Shown: positions 38,101 through 48,500 of the stretch, in pieces
How the letters are laid out: each line of letters begins with the position of its first letter
Position numbering within the stretch: the first letter of the stretch is position 1
Assembly (NCBI GenBank): GCA_016718205.1
Contig: JADKEB010000036.1
Span: 1 to 64,000 of the forward strand
Direction of reading: 5' to 3'
Source of the DNA: Saprospiraceae bacterium
Lineage (GTDB): Bacteria; Bacteroidota; Bacteroidia; Chitinophagales; Saprospiraceae
Length of the DNA: 64,000 nt
Program-made: the position numbers and the translations under genes
Notes under the pieces: generated by a model
What the model was told of the DNA's origin: nothing
Database searches by the model: none
Seen by the model: the letters and a program-made list of their open reading frames with translations, nothing else

Positions 38101-38253
38101 ATTGGATCAGTTAGATTATTTGGTCAGGTACAGAATTATTTTATGATAACTAATTATAAAGGATTAAATCCGGAAATGGAATCATCTGGAGTTGATTTAA
38201 ATGGAACGCCAAGATCTAAGACAATATCTTTTGGTTTGAACATTGGCTTCTAA
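35176..38253 (+). CDS. SusC/RagA-family TonB-linked outer-membrane protein, copy 1
   Basis: 1025 aa. TonB-dependent importer barrel that pairs with a SusD lipoprotein lid. Signal peptide (about 1-20, ending VSAQ), carboxypeptidase-D-like regulatory domain (about 22-95: GTVTDEGGTPLIGANI, GTITDVDGSY), a TonB-box region (LLDEIVVVGYGTQRKSD), plug (about 115-230: GSRAANGVILITTKKGKKG), then a long beta-barrel ending in an aromatic, ISFGLNIGF. Partner susD begins 45 bases later. The substrate cannot be read from sequence; no glycosidase or peptidase lies beside it. Confidence 0.95.
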   Translation: MKQVLFSFLILLMGAASVSAQRAISGTVTDEGGTPLIGANIQAKEASGIGTITDVDGSYKLQIPDNVITLVISYAGYTTKEMEVGSSSVMNISLAEGKLLDEIVVVGYGTQRKSDITSSISKISGTEIAGLVTPSFAQQLAGRAAGVQITQQTGILGESPRIRIRGIASVNSGTTPLIVIDGMPIYSGDLGGYASASGLGDLNPADIESYEILKDGAATAIYGSRAANGVILITTKKGKKGTTKVSLNSVMGVSKAVKTFDLLKTSDFLTISNEKRTNRGQAPWAIGNEFDTDWQASVLNSNAMQMDHVLSISGGTDRTLFYLSGGYANQDGIAKSNSMNRFNLKANLEHKMLNWLTFGGGLTVTHTNYDGLNTGGNSLSGNIFNAMRQLPNTPILNPNDPTGFNLSSNGQWVGQWQNTDPVGDNISNIGYVLENNKFNSKIKRTLANIFASADIVKGLNYRLQASIDNPNTNGFLYYDPIHGDGSGSKGRLQNRNDDSFRWNLQHILNYNTIIKEKHSLGLTTGAEFQKERNENFIAIGTGLLDRFYNQVLVSNAYEVQQSGGGATEVGLISYIGRFNYNYAQRYFVQVSVRRDGISKLSSDQRWNNFTGYSLGWNLTNEPFMEKVKDIFSEIKFRYSYSAVGNTEIGTYPYLGLAIASPYGTLNGLAFNQFGNDILTWETSKKTDFGVDFGVFDDKIRVTFDWFKNDIDNLVFEEPVAPSLGVPFNRINKNIGKSLNQGYEFGVNYDVLNSGSLKWSLGGNITFMSNKIVSLPNKGADIIINTNNILREGEPMNSLYGFKYWGVNPANGNPVYFKGDGTLVQGNLATGLYNKFDTANPSVLGEASSLSTATDRQILGNILPTYFGGINSKLSFENFDLSLLMRFSGGNKIFNSTRRDLMNQNLNNNSSEILGRWQSVEKPGDGQTPRLWASSNTFVNLTAVPITRFVEDGDFFSFDNFTLGYSLPNPLLNKINIGSVRLFGQVQNYFMITNYKGLNPEMESSGVDLNGTPRSKTISFGLNIGF

Positions 38254-38298
38254 TAAATATTTAATTAAAAATTATTAATAGTATAAAAAAAAAGGACA

Positions 38299-39839
38299 AT
38301 GAGAAATATAAGATATCTTTTGATATTAGCAATAATTGCTTTTATGAACGGGTGCACTGAAGAAAATATATTAAATTTGACACCAATAAATAATATTTCA
38401 GTTGACGCATCATTTACTACACCCGCTCTTATTCAAAGCTCTATAAATGGAATGTACAATGCTGCAGCTATTGGCGCATTCAACTCAGGAACAGCAAACG
38501 GTGGGAGAGGATACGTTTGGGGTGCAGCATTTGTTCAACAAGGTGACAACAGGGTGAAGATGTTGTGAACACTGCAACATTCTATCAGCTTACTTATACC
38601 GCAACTTATGACCCTACGACTGCAAACAATGTCTATTATTGGATTGATGGTTATCGATTGATAAACAGAGCTAATCTTGTGATTGAAGGAGTTAGTAATG
38701 CTGTAACAAGTGGTGTGATTAAAAAAGAAGTAGGAGATGATTACATAGGACAAGCTAAATTTTTAAGAGCAATTACTCATTTTGAATTGCTTAATTTCTT
38801 TGCCCGACCATATAATGAAACCACTGGAGCAACTCATCTTGGTATTCCATACAGAGAAACTGGAGTAGATACTCAAAAAGAAATTGACGAAGGCATACTC
38901 CAAAAAAGAAATACTGTTTCAGAAGTTTATCAAAAAGTATTAGCGGACCTAAATGAAGCTGAAACTAAAATTACTAATACATCTCTGACTTATGCAAGTA
39001 AAAATGCTGCAATCGCTTTTAAAACAAGAGTTTATTTACACATGAGAGATTGGGCAAAAGTAATAACTGAGGGTAAGAAACTTGATGGTAAATATAGTTT
39101 GGAAGCCCATCCAGGTTCACCGTTCCTTAATTCTTATAGCAACAAAGAATCCATTTTCTCAATTTTACAAGCTGCCACATTGAACCCAGGTGTAAATGCT
39201 GCTCTAGCTTCACAATATAAAAGAAGAACACTTGTATGTATTAGCCCAATAATTTGGAGAGATACTGAATGGCTTGCCGATGATAAGAGAAGATTTGAAA
39301 GTGCTTCTGATCCTCTTGCAATGGTATTTACTTTGAGCGGTAGAAAATATACTAATAAATACAAGGATGATGTAAACCATACTGATGCTGCTCCTGTCAT
39401 TAGATATGCTGAAGTAGTACTCAATATGGCGGAAGCATATGCAAGAACGGATGATGCAGTAAATGGGCTAAAATTTTTGAACCAGGTTCGTGACAGAGCT
39501 CTTGCGGCACCGGCAACACAAAGCTACAAACCATTTACTGACAAAGCTTCTTTGGTTAAAGCAATTTTGAAGGAGCGAAGGATAGAATTTTTAATGGAAG
39601 GTAGAAGATGGTCTGATATCCATAGGTTGCAAAAAGATGATATCCAGCCTATCGATGGAATACCTGCCAAAGTGGCCAATGGAAACCCTGCTGCTACTGC
39701 CTTCACTTTGGGAACTGCATACACTGGTCCATATGGGGTTGCGGCAATTCCTGGCAATGATTTTAGATTCTTATGGCCTATTCCACAGGATGAAATTAAT
39801 GCAAATCCAAATCTTGAACAAAATCCAGGATGGAAATAA
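38299..39839 (+). CDS. SusD/RagB-family surface lipoprotein, copy 1, one-base frameshift
   Basis: About 513 residues in two frames. It is the substrate-binding lid of the adjacent SusC. Lipobox FMNGC near residue 18; SusD-type ending KERRIEFLMEGRRWSDIHRL and a final LEQNPGWK. The frame breaks near 38552: AACAGGGTGAAG would need one more G (AACAGGGGTGAAG) to read DNRGEDVVNTATF, which continues into the downstream frame. A lost G in a G-run is the simplest explanation, so the gene is probably intact in the organism. Belongs to the classical SusD_RagB group. Confidence 0.9.
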
Positions 39840-39864
39840 CTTTGTGTAAGACACATTTATAAAC

Positions 39865-39899
39865 AAAAAAGGGAGTGCAAGCAATTGCCTCCCTTTTTT
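39865..39899 (+). terminator. Terminator after susCD pair 1
   Basis: AAAAAAGGGAG (39865-39875) pairs with CTCCCTTTTTT (39889-39899), loop partly paired, directly after susD copy 1. Confidence 0.85.
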
Positions 39900-40257
39900 A
39901 TTAAAATTATACATATACTTGCCTTATCATAATGACCCCTTAATTGTATAGGCAAATACACCCAAAACGAAATAAAATTTGGCAATATCGTGTCACAGAT
40001 CTGGTGCCTGGAACCAATGGATGGACTTACAATTGTATTCTTATTCCAATTTCCCCTTAATAAATGAATAAAAATCCGGAACCTAAGAATCAACTACAAT
40101 TTTTAGAAAAATCAAGGATTAAGAATTGGTTCTCATTGCCATGTTTTAGACATCATGAACTTAATTGATATAAATACAATGTATTTATATATAATTTTTT
40201 AAACTTATGTGTTTTCCTCTAGCTCATAAACCATTCATTAGTTAATATGGTGTTAAA

Positions 40258-40312
40258 ATAATCCTAAGGAAATCCTAAGGAAATCCTAAAAAAATTCTAA
40301 GGAAATTCTAAT
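40258..40312. repeat. Short AATCCTAAGGA tandem repeats before susC copy 2
   Basis: Five imperfect 10-13-base units of the type AATCCTAAGGA / AATTCTAAGGA stand in tandem about 90-140 bases before the susC copy 2 ATG. They may be a slippage tract or a binding array. The gap 39900-40398 holds no gene; a GTGTTAAAAT at 40250 vaguely echoes the block before the other susC copies. Confidence 0.5.
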
Positions 40313-40398
40313 ATTTAAATATTATTAACTAAATTTGTGGTGATATCTGCTCAATAGATATTTATTGAATTTTATTTTCTAACAAAACAATTTTTAGT

Positions 40399-43300
40399 AT
40401 GAAACAACTCTTATTATCTATACTTATACTCTTTGGAGGTATAAGTATGACTTTGGCACAAAAAACAGTTTCGGGCAAAGTCACTGACTCTGCCGGAGAA
40501 GCTGTAATAGGTGCAAATGTATTGGTCAAAGAAGCATCAGGAATTGGTACCATCACTGACATTGATGGGATGTTTTCCCTAAGTATCCCACCTGATGCGA
40601 AAACTTTAGTGTTTAGCTACACAGGATATGAAACTAAGGAAATAGTTATCAATGACCAAGCTGTGATAAATACAACTTTGACCCAAGGTAGACTATTGGA
40701 AGAAGTGGTAGTGACCGCCACAGGAATTAAAAAAGATGCAAGAGAAATTGGGTATTCTTATGCAAAAGTATCCAATGATGATGTGATAAATGGTAGATCA
40801 CCACAACTTGCTCAAGCTTTATCCGGCAAAGTAGCGGGATTGGCTGTTTACAACGTGAATAATAGTGTTGATCCACAAGCTAAGATAGTATTGCGTGGTT
40901 ATCGATCACTGACCGGAAACAACGATGCTTTGATTGTAGTAGATGGCCTCCAGACTACAGCAACCATATTGTCAGTCATCAACCCCAATGACATTGAGAA
41001 TGTCTCCATTTTGAAAGGTGGCCAAGCCGCTACACTTTTTGGTTCTGCGGGTATCAATGGGGCACTAGTGATCACCACAAAAAAGGGTTCAAAAGGAAAA
41101 TTGAAAGTTAATCTTTCACAAAATTACAATTTGGATGAAATCAGCTTTCTTCCTCAATTTCAAGATAAATTTGGAAATGGCTCTCATTACGCAACATCAT
41201 TTGGATCGGCAGGGTATAAAACCGATTACTTAGAGAGATTGAAAGACAATTGGAGGCCATTTGAAAACCAGCAATATGGTGATGCATTCAATGGCGAAAC
41301 CCGTATTGTTGGTAGAGTATTGGAAGATGGAACCCAATACAACCTACCATATGCTGCAATTCCCAATGTAAGAAAAAAGGCTTTTGATATCGGTCATACA
41401 TCAAATACCCAATTAAGTTTTCAAGGTGGTGACGATAATGGGACATATTACCTTTCTTTAGAGCACAATGATATATCTGGTATAGTACCAAAAGATAAAA
41501 GTAAAAGAGATGGAGCAAGACTTTCAGCTACAAAAAATTACGGAAAGTTGACCACGGGATATAATATGTCTTATGTTCAGGCAAATTATGACAGGACGAC
41601 ATCTGATTTTTATAGCAATATGATCAATACACCTGCTAATGTACCTCTTGGAGAACTCAGAGATTGGAAAACCAATAAATTTGCTAACCCCAATGGATAT
41701 TTTAATGATTATATAGCTGTACCATTTTTTACTTTGGACAATAATAGAACAAAATATAAAGATGCCAACATCCAAGGAAATGTTGAGTTGGGATACAAAG
41801 TAGCGGACTGGTTGACACTCTCAAACAGAATTGGAGTAATGAATAACTCCAGGACACAAAAATCATGGACAGGAAAATTCATACATTCGGACTGGGCCAA
41901 AAACAGTGCCTTCGTACCTGCGCCATGGGATTGGGCCAATGATTATGATGGAATAGACAGAGCAGGCACAGATATTTTAGGTTCTGTTACTGATAGATCG
42001 ACAACAGAAAATGTAATTAATGATGACCTGCAAGCACAATTAAAAAAGTCCGTTGGAAAATTTGACAACAGATTAGTATTGGGCTACAACCTTTATATGA
42101 GAAATGTTAAGTTTCTGCAAGTTGGTTCTAATTCAGTAGTCGTTCCTGACGTATATAATGTTTCCAACAGACAAGGTGAATTAACGGGGTTTGAGGGAAA
42201 TTCACAAGAGAGAAAGTTTGGATATTATGCCGACCTTACTACGAGTTTTAATAGATACCTTACACTTAATGCCACTTTTAGAAATGATAATACGTCCAGA
42301 TTTTATAAAGCCGACAGACCAAAAAGTAATTGGTCATATAATTATTATGGAGCTGCTCTCGCATTTGTGGTTACTGAAGCCATGCCCAGTCTCTCTGGCG
42401 ATGTCTTGAGTTATGCAAAGCTAAGAGCAAGTATAAATAAAAATGGTAATGATAACCTTCCGATATATGGATTAGACTTGACCTATCCTAATGGAGCTGG
42501 ATTCCCTTATGGAACTACTGTAGGTTTATCTGTAGGTGATGTTTTACCTGATGCCAATCTAAAACCTGAGTTTGTAACATCAAAAGAAATTGGTGGTGAA
42601 TTTAGGTTATTTAAAAGTAGAGTGATATTAGATGTTACGGCTTATACACAGCAATCTAAAGGCCAGGTAATAACCGTTAAAATACCGAATACCACAGGAT
42701 TTCCAAACCTCCTGATCAATGTGGGAGAATCTAAAAACTGGGGATATGAAAGTGATCTAAAAATCGCTTTGCTCCAAAATACAAAATTAAAATGGGATAT
42801 AGGAGTTAGGTATTCATACAATGACAACAAAGTAGTAGATCTGTTCCCTAATGTGAATAGTTTCCAGCTTGCTGACGGATTCAGTTATGCCAATACAAAT
42901 ATCATAAAAAATGAAAGATTCCCAATGCTTAAATCAGATGGATATGTCTACGCACCGGATGGTTCAGGCAGAAGACTTGTCAATTCTGCTTCAGGCTATC
43001 CATTAAGAGATGCTACTTTAACAAATAGAGGCGGAGTACTTCCACGTCACACCCTTGGTTTTACAAATAAATTAGAATTGGGAGATCTGGCATTTTCTTT
43101 CAACTTAGAGTACAGAGGTGGCAACGTATTCTTTAGTGACTTAGGACGACAAATGACATTCACTGGATCAGGAAAATGGACTGATAACCGAGCCCCACAC
43201 ATCTTCCCAAATTCAGCAATATTAGGGTCTGACGGCACAACAGTGAGCGAAAATACTGTCAATGTGAGAGAGCCGGAATACGGTCTTTGGGTCGATAATT

Positions 43301-43626
43301 ATAGATTGATCTCAGAAAACTTTGTTGTACCCGGATGGTTTATAAAAGTTAGAGATATTAGCCTTACCTATAATTTACCAACGACATTATTAACAAAACT
43401 TAAGTTTGTCAGTGGCGGATCTGTGACCTTATATGGCCGAAATTTGATCACCATTGTAGATAAACTGAACTACTACACCGACCCTGAATTTAGCAGAGTT
43501 ACTAATGGTGGGGATTTAAGTTCATTGTTAAATGGGTCTGGTTTAGGAAATGGTGTAGGTATCAGCAGTACTGGCCAAACTCCACCTGTAAGGCAATATG
43601 GTATCAGTTTGAATTTCGGATTTTAA
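40399..43626 (+). CDS. SusC/RagA-family TonB-linked outer-membrane protein, copy 2
   Basis: 1075 aa. Signal peptide (about 1-20, MTLAQ), carboxypeptidase-D-like domain (SGKVTDSAGEAVIGANVLVK, GTITDIDGMFSL), TonB-box region LLEEVVVTATGIKKDA, plug with GSAGINGALVITTKKGSKG, then barrel to QYGISLNFGF. The first about 95 residues are close to those of copies 3 and 4 while the barrel diverges, so ligands probably differ. The translation start (CTAACAAAACAATTTTTAGT then ATGAAACAA) is the same as in copy 3. Partner susD starts 30 bases on. Confidence 0.95.
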   Translation: MKQLLLSILILFGGISMTLAQKTVSGKVTDSAGEAVIGANVLVKEASGIGTITDIDGMFSLSIPPDAKTLVFSYTGYETKEIVINDQAVINTTLTQGRLLEEVVVTATGIKKDAREIGYSYAKVSNDDVINGRSPQLAQALSGKVAGLAVYNVNNSVDPQAKIVLRGYRSLTGNNDALIVVDGLQTTATILSVINPNDIENVSILKGGQAATLFGSAGINGALVITTKKGSKGKLKVNLSQNYNLDEISFLPQFQDKFGNGSHYATSFGSAGYKTDYLERLKDNWRPFENQQYGDAFNGETRIVGRVLEDGTQYNLPYAAIPNVRKKAFDIGHTSNTQLSFQGGDDNGTYYLSLEHNDISGIVPKDKSKRDGARLSATKNYGKLTTGYNMSYVQANYDRTTSDFYSNMINTPANVPLGELRDWKTNKFANPNGYFNDYIAVPFFTLDNNRTKYKDANIQGNVELGYKVADWLTLSNRIGVMNNSRTQKSWTGKFIHSDWAKNSAFVPAPWDWANDYDGIDRAGTDILGSVTDRSTTENVINDDLQAQLKKSVGKFDNRLVLGYNLYMRNVKFLQVGSNSVVVPDVYNVSNRQGELTGFEGNSQERKFGYYADLTTSFNRYLTLNATFRNDNTSRFYKADRPKSNWSYNYYGAALAFVVTEAMPSLSGDVLSYAKLRASINKNGNDNLPIYGLDLTYPNGAGFPYGTTVGLSVGDVLPDANLKPEFVTSKEIGGEFRLFKSRVILDVTAYTQQSKGQVITVKIPNTTGFPNLLINVGESKNWGYESDLKIALLQNTKLKWDIGVRYSYNDNKVVDLFPNVNSFQLADGFSYANTNIIKNERFPMLKSDGYVYAPDGSGRRLVNSASGYPLRDATLTNRGGVLPRHTLGFTNKLELGDLAFSFNLEYRGGNVFFSDLGRQMTFTGSGKWTDNRAPHIFPNSAILGSDGTTVSENTVNVREPEYGLWVDNYRLISENFVVPGWFIKVRDISLTYNLPTTLLTKLKFVSGGSVTLYGRNLITIVDKLNYYTDPEFSRVTNGGDLSSLLNGSGLGNGVGISSTGQTPPVRQYGISLNFGF

Positions 43627-43656
43627 TTATCTAACAATATTAAAATTAAAAAAATA

Positions 43657-45183
43657 ATGAAAAATTTCGTAAAATTATTAGTAGTAATATCATTTTTTAT
43701 AGTGGGATGTACAGAGGACTTTTTGGATGTTAATGTAAACCCAAATAATCTCCCAACAGCAACACCTTCATATGTATTTACCAATGCATTGAATACATCT
43801 ACTGTAAATGTAATGAACGTAAATGAAATCGGATCTTATTGGTCAGGACTATGGACTCAATCTAACTCGTATATTTTATCTCCTACAACTTTTAATTACC
43901 AGTTTACAAACGGTGATTTCAATTTTTGGGATGGGATCTATAATAACCTGCAGGATTACCAATATGTTATAAATAACGCAGTTTCAAATGATCAAAAATA
44001 TTTGTCCGGACCTTCAAAAATAATGAAGGCATATTTATTTCACCAATTGGTGGATATGTATGGAGATGTACCTTATACAGATGCACTTAAAGGAGTGGAG
44101 AATTTAGCTCCAAAGTTAGACAATCAAAAGACAGTTTATGAAACATTAATCACTCTATTAGATGAAGCAATAGCAGAAACAAAAGCAAATCCTTTCAGTA
44201 GTGCCTTTACAAGTAGTGATATTGTTTTCAAAGGCAGCAATTCGAAATGGGTGAAATTTGCGAATTCTCTAAAGCTGAGAATCTTAGTGCATCAAAGTCG
44301 AGTATCAGGTAGAGTAGGGTATCTTACTACAGAATTAAATAAAATTAACTCAGAGGGCTCTGGAGTTATAACCGGCGAAGATGTGGGTGTTGGTGGACCA
44401 TCTTTTTTTGTAGCAACAGCAGGAAAACTTAATCCGGCGTATGATAGATGGGCTTACGATGCTAACGGGGCTGTACGTGCATTGGCAAGATACCCAAGAC
44501 CAACAAAATTTTTATTTGATCAGCTGATTGCAGCCAACGATACATTAAGGCTTAAAAGAATAGGCTATGCCAAAGGAGGTGAAAATGGTAGTACCCCTGG
44601 TAAAAGTATTGCAGCTGAAGTTGTAACTAATTATGTCGGAGTCCCTTTTGGGGTAACATCAGGATTTACAGCCCCTTCATCTTCTTATGTTGGCCCTTCA
44701 TTGTTTGTAAAAGGCGAATTCAACAGAGCTTTTGTATTAATGACGGCTGCTGAAATTCAATTTTGCCTGGCAGAAGCAAAACAGTTGATACCTGCTTTGA
44801 ATTTTTCTGGTACGGCAAAATCATATTTTGAAGAGGGGGTAAAGCAATCATTCAGAACCTTAGGTGTAACTGGTGGTGCTGCTGCGGCTGATGCCATCCT
44901 GAAAAGTGGAAAAAATTTGAGTGATTGGGAAGCTTCAACTGATAAATTGAAAGCCATAGGACAGCAAAAGTGGTTGGCATTAGCTAATTTTTCCGGACTA
45001 GAAGCATGGACGGAATATAGAAAAAACAATTTCCCTTTGACGCCACAATCACCAGGCGTATCATCTGCTAATAGACCTCTAAGATTATTTTATCCTAGCT
45101 CAGAGTCTGGCTCAAATTCAAATGTAAGTGCAGCAGGTGCTATTGATGTGTTTGCTACAAGAATCTTTTGGGATATAGATTAA
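43657..45183 (+). CDS. SusD-like surface lipoprotein, copy 2 (SusD_2 type)
   Basis: 508 aa. Lipobox FIVGC at about residues 14-18. The opening CTEDFLDVNVNPNNLPTATP is the mark of the second SusD family (SusD-like_2). Helical TPR-like core: IMKAYLFHQLVDMYGDVPYT is typical. Late region AIGQQKWLALANFSGLEAWT-type, then a short aromatic end (FWDID). Pairs with the susC just upstream. Confidence 0.93.
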   Translation: MKNFVKLLVVISFFIVGCTEDFLDVNVNPNNLPTATPSYVFTNALNTSTVNVMNVNEIGSYWSGLWTQSNSYILSPTTFNYQFTNGDFNFWDGIYNNLQDYQYVINNAVSNDQKYLSGPSKIMKAYLFHQLVDMYGDVPYTDALKGVENLAPKLDNQKTVYETLITLLDEAIAETKANPFSSAFTSSDIVFKGSNSKWVKFANSLKLRILVHQSRVSGRVGYLTTELNKINSEGSGVITGEDVGVGGPSFFVATAGKLNPAYDRWAYDANGAVRALARYPRPTKFLFDQLIAANDTLRLKRIGYAKGGENGSTPGKSIAAEVVTNYVGVPFGVTSGFTAPSSSYVGPSLFVKGEFNRAFVLMTAAEIQFCLAEAKQLIPALNFSGTAKSYFEEGVKQSFRTLGVTGGAAAADAILKSGKNLSDWEASTDKLKAIGQQKWLALANFSGLEAWTEYRKNNFPLTPQSPGVSSANRPLRLFYPSSESGSNSNVSAAGAIDVFATRIFWDID

Positions 45184-45217
45184 TAAAAGTAATTTTTAAA
45201 TTTTACTTAAGTATTGT

Positions 45218-45249
45218 AAAGGCCTTAAAGCATTAGTTTTAAGGCCTTT
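45218..45249 (+). terminator. Terminator after susCD pair 2
   Basis: AAAGGCCTTAAA (45218-45229) and TTTAAGGCCTTT (45238-45249) are perfect inverted repeats over an 8-base loop, followed by TGTCTTTATT. Confidence 0.85.
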
Positions 45250-45443
45250 GTCTTTATTATAGCTAGTGGAGAAAAAAATTATCGGGATATTCAAATAGAT
45301 TTTACTAAAGCCTGCTATTTGTAGAATGAATTCATGTTGGAAAAACAAAAATTAGTAAGTGGTGTCTTTTAACTTATAAATCAGATTTATAAATATTAAA
45401 TATAAATATATGTGTTGTTTTTTTAGGACACAGGCAGCGTTTT

Positions 45444-45510
45444 GTGTTAAATAACCGTTAAATATTTCGTAACAAAATATTTTTTTAAGTGATATAACCA
45501 TTTATATTTG
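45444..45510 (+). promoter_or_regulatory. Direct-repeat block and -7 element before susC copy 3
   Basis: GTTAAAT-AACC-GTTAAAT (from about 45446) is a direct repeat with an 11-base period; TATATTTG (45503-45510) is a good -7 box, about 65 bases before the ATG. The whole stretch from about 45390 to the start codon is nearly the same as 51567-51751 before copy 4. No -33 TTG is present at the normal spacing, which hints at an activator or an alternative sigma factor. Confidence 0.5.
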
Positions 45511-45575
45511 CGCAGAATTATCATTTAAAAAGATATTCATTTGATCATTTATTTACTAACAAAACAATTTTTAGT

Positions 45576-48500
45576 ATGAAACAAGTCTTATTTTCGTTGT
45601 TTATACTCTTCGGATGTGTAGGCATGACTTTTGGACAGAGGACAGTTTCGGGAAAAGTCACAGACTCTTCCGGCGAAGCTGTAATCGGTGCCAACATAAT
45701 AGTAAAAGAAGCCCCTGGTGTGGGTACTATTACCGACATTGATGGTATGTATTCTCTTAATCTACCATCTGGGGGTTCGACACTTGTATTTAGTTATACA
45801 GGGTTTGAGTCGCAGGAGATTGCAATAGGCAATTCCGATGTTGTTAATGTAACACTGACTGAAGGTAAACTATTAGAAGAAGTGGTAGTAACAGCTTTAG
45901 GTATTGCAAGAAAAGACAAAGCCATAGGCTACTCCGTATCGCAAGTTGCATCAGCAACACTGAAGGAAAAGGCCGAACCTGATCTTCTTAAAACCCTTCA
46001 GGGCCGTGTACCGGGTGTTGACATACGTACTTCACAAGGTGCTCCAGGTTCTGCTACCCGTATTCAGATCAGAGGAAACTCATCATTTGGACTTGAAACA
46101 CAGCCACTGTTTGTTGTGGACGGTGTTCCTTACTCCAATGAACAGGTGACAACATCTTCACAAACATCAGGCGGTACTGCTTATGGATCGGGCATTTCAG
46201 GCCTTGATCCTAATGACATCGAAAGTTTCAATGTACTGAAAGGTGCCGCTGCTGCAGCTATATATGGATCCAGAGGATCACGTGGTGTGATACTTATCAC
46301 CACCAAAAGTGGAAGTAGCAAAAAAAGAGATGGATTCAAAGTAAATTACAGAACATCTTTTGGTACCGAACAAATAAATAACCTGCCTGATTATCAAAAT
46401 TCTTATGGAGCTGGTACCAACTTTTCATATGCCAATGCAAACGGAACATGGGGGCCAAAATTTGGGACTCTTGATTCTATCCCGGCATGGCCCGAGTACT
46501 TGGCTGCATATCCAGAACTATTTTCAAGTACCGGACAAACACCATTCAGGGCATACCCAGACAATGTAAAAGAACTATTCAGGACAGGTCATGTGTTGGA
46601 AAATTCAATAAGCATTGAAGGTGGTACTGGAGTAACTTCTTTTAGTCTCACAGCAAGTAACCTCGATCACAATGGCTATATCGAAAACAGTCACTATAAG
46701 AGAAACAACATTGGAGTAGGAGGTTCCACTACTTTATGGAAAGGTGTTACCCTTGGTGGTAATCTTAGCTATATGAAAGGTGAACAATTGGGTGGGTTTT
46801 ATGGAGAAAACCAGGTTGGAGGTGCTTCAAGTCAGTTTGCAAGAACGCTCTTTCTGGCCAGAAACTGGGATTTGTCTCTTCCTTATCAGGATGCAGCCGG
46901 CAAGCCATTGATACCAAACGGTGGATCACAATTTGATAACCCACATTGGGCAGCTCTAAATAATATTGCCACCAGTGTTGATGAACGGATCATATCTGTA
47001 GGAAGATTAAAAATAGACATTTTAAAGAATCTTACTTTTAACTATAGCCTTGGAAACAATGTTTACAAACTCAACAGAGTAGAGCGAACACAAGAGTTTT
47101 CTAGAGCAGCAGATGGTCTTGGTCGTATTATTGATCATAAGTATGGCATCCAAGAATTGGAATCTACAGCCACATTATCTTATAATACAAATTTGACTGA
47201 TGATTTTGATGTATCTGCCAGTATTGGTCAGAATTTAAATAGGAGAAGTACCACAGATGCCCAAAATACCGGTTTAGACTTTATTGTTCCGGGTATTTAC
47301 AATTTAAAGAATACAGCATCACAGGCTTTCAACTCGGATGACCGCATAAAAAGAAGTCTTGTAGGTGTGTTTGGTGAGTTGCAGTTTGGCTATAGAAGCT
47401 TAGCGTACCTTAATATAGGAGGTAGGAAAGACTGGTCTTCCACTTTACCAATCGCGAACAGATCATACTTTTATCCTACTGTGTCAGGAAGCTTGATACT
47501 TTCTGAGCTCTTTAAGTCCAATTTCTTAAGCTATGCTAAAGTGAGAGCAGGTTGGGCCAAGGTGGGAAATGACGCACCACCTTACCGTACCCAAGATGTT
47601 TTTATTCTTGATTCCAATTTCAAAGGGGCTCCTCGGATCACTCGATCATCCAATACCAATGACCCAAATCTATCACCTGAATTCACAACTGAACTTGAAC
47701 TGGGAGCAGATCTCAAATTTTGGAATGACAGATTCTCCGTTGATTTTACTTGGTATGATAAAAAAACCACTGACCTGATATACAATATTTCAGTTCCTAA
47801 TTCCACAGGGTTCAACACTTTCACCACAAACGTTGGAGAAATAAGTAATAAGGGTGTTGAAATAGGCCTAAGAGCAACTCCAATATTATCAAAAAACTTT
47901 GAATGGAACATTGGGGTAAACTTTACCAAAAACAAAAATCTGGTTGTCTCTTTGGTAGAAGGAGTCGATCGTGTGCAGCTAAATGGTGTACTAACCAGTA
48001 TATCTCCTTATTTGGAACCGGGACTTCCTTTTGGCTACCTCAGAGGAACAAAAGTGGTTCGTGATGCAGAGGGTGTTCCTTTGATAAATCCGAATTCCGG
48101 TGGAATGATAGTTTCGACAACACAAAGTATGATAGGAGATCCAAATCCAGATTTTAAAGCTGGATTTACGACTGAAATAAAGTATAAAAACTTCTTTCTA
48201 AATGGACTTTTTGACATGACCAAAGGTGGAGATATGTATTCAGTGACTATTTCAAGCTTATTGGGTAGAGGTGTGACAATGGATACAGAGGATAGAGAAA
48301 AAGGAGTCATTCTACCTGGTAACTATGCTGATCCCTCCAACTTGCAATCAGGATTGCCGCTGCTAGTGGATGGAAAACCTGTAGCCAATCAAGTACCTAT
48401 TACTGTGAATGATTTATATTTTTCTCCAAATCCTAATTTTGGAGCCACCTTTGCTATTAATACAGCTTCAGAGATGAATGTATTTGATGCTACAGTTTAC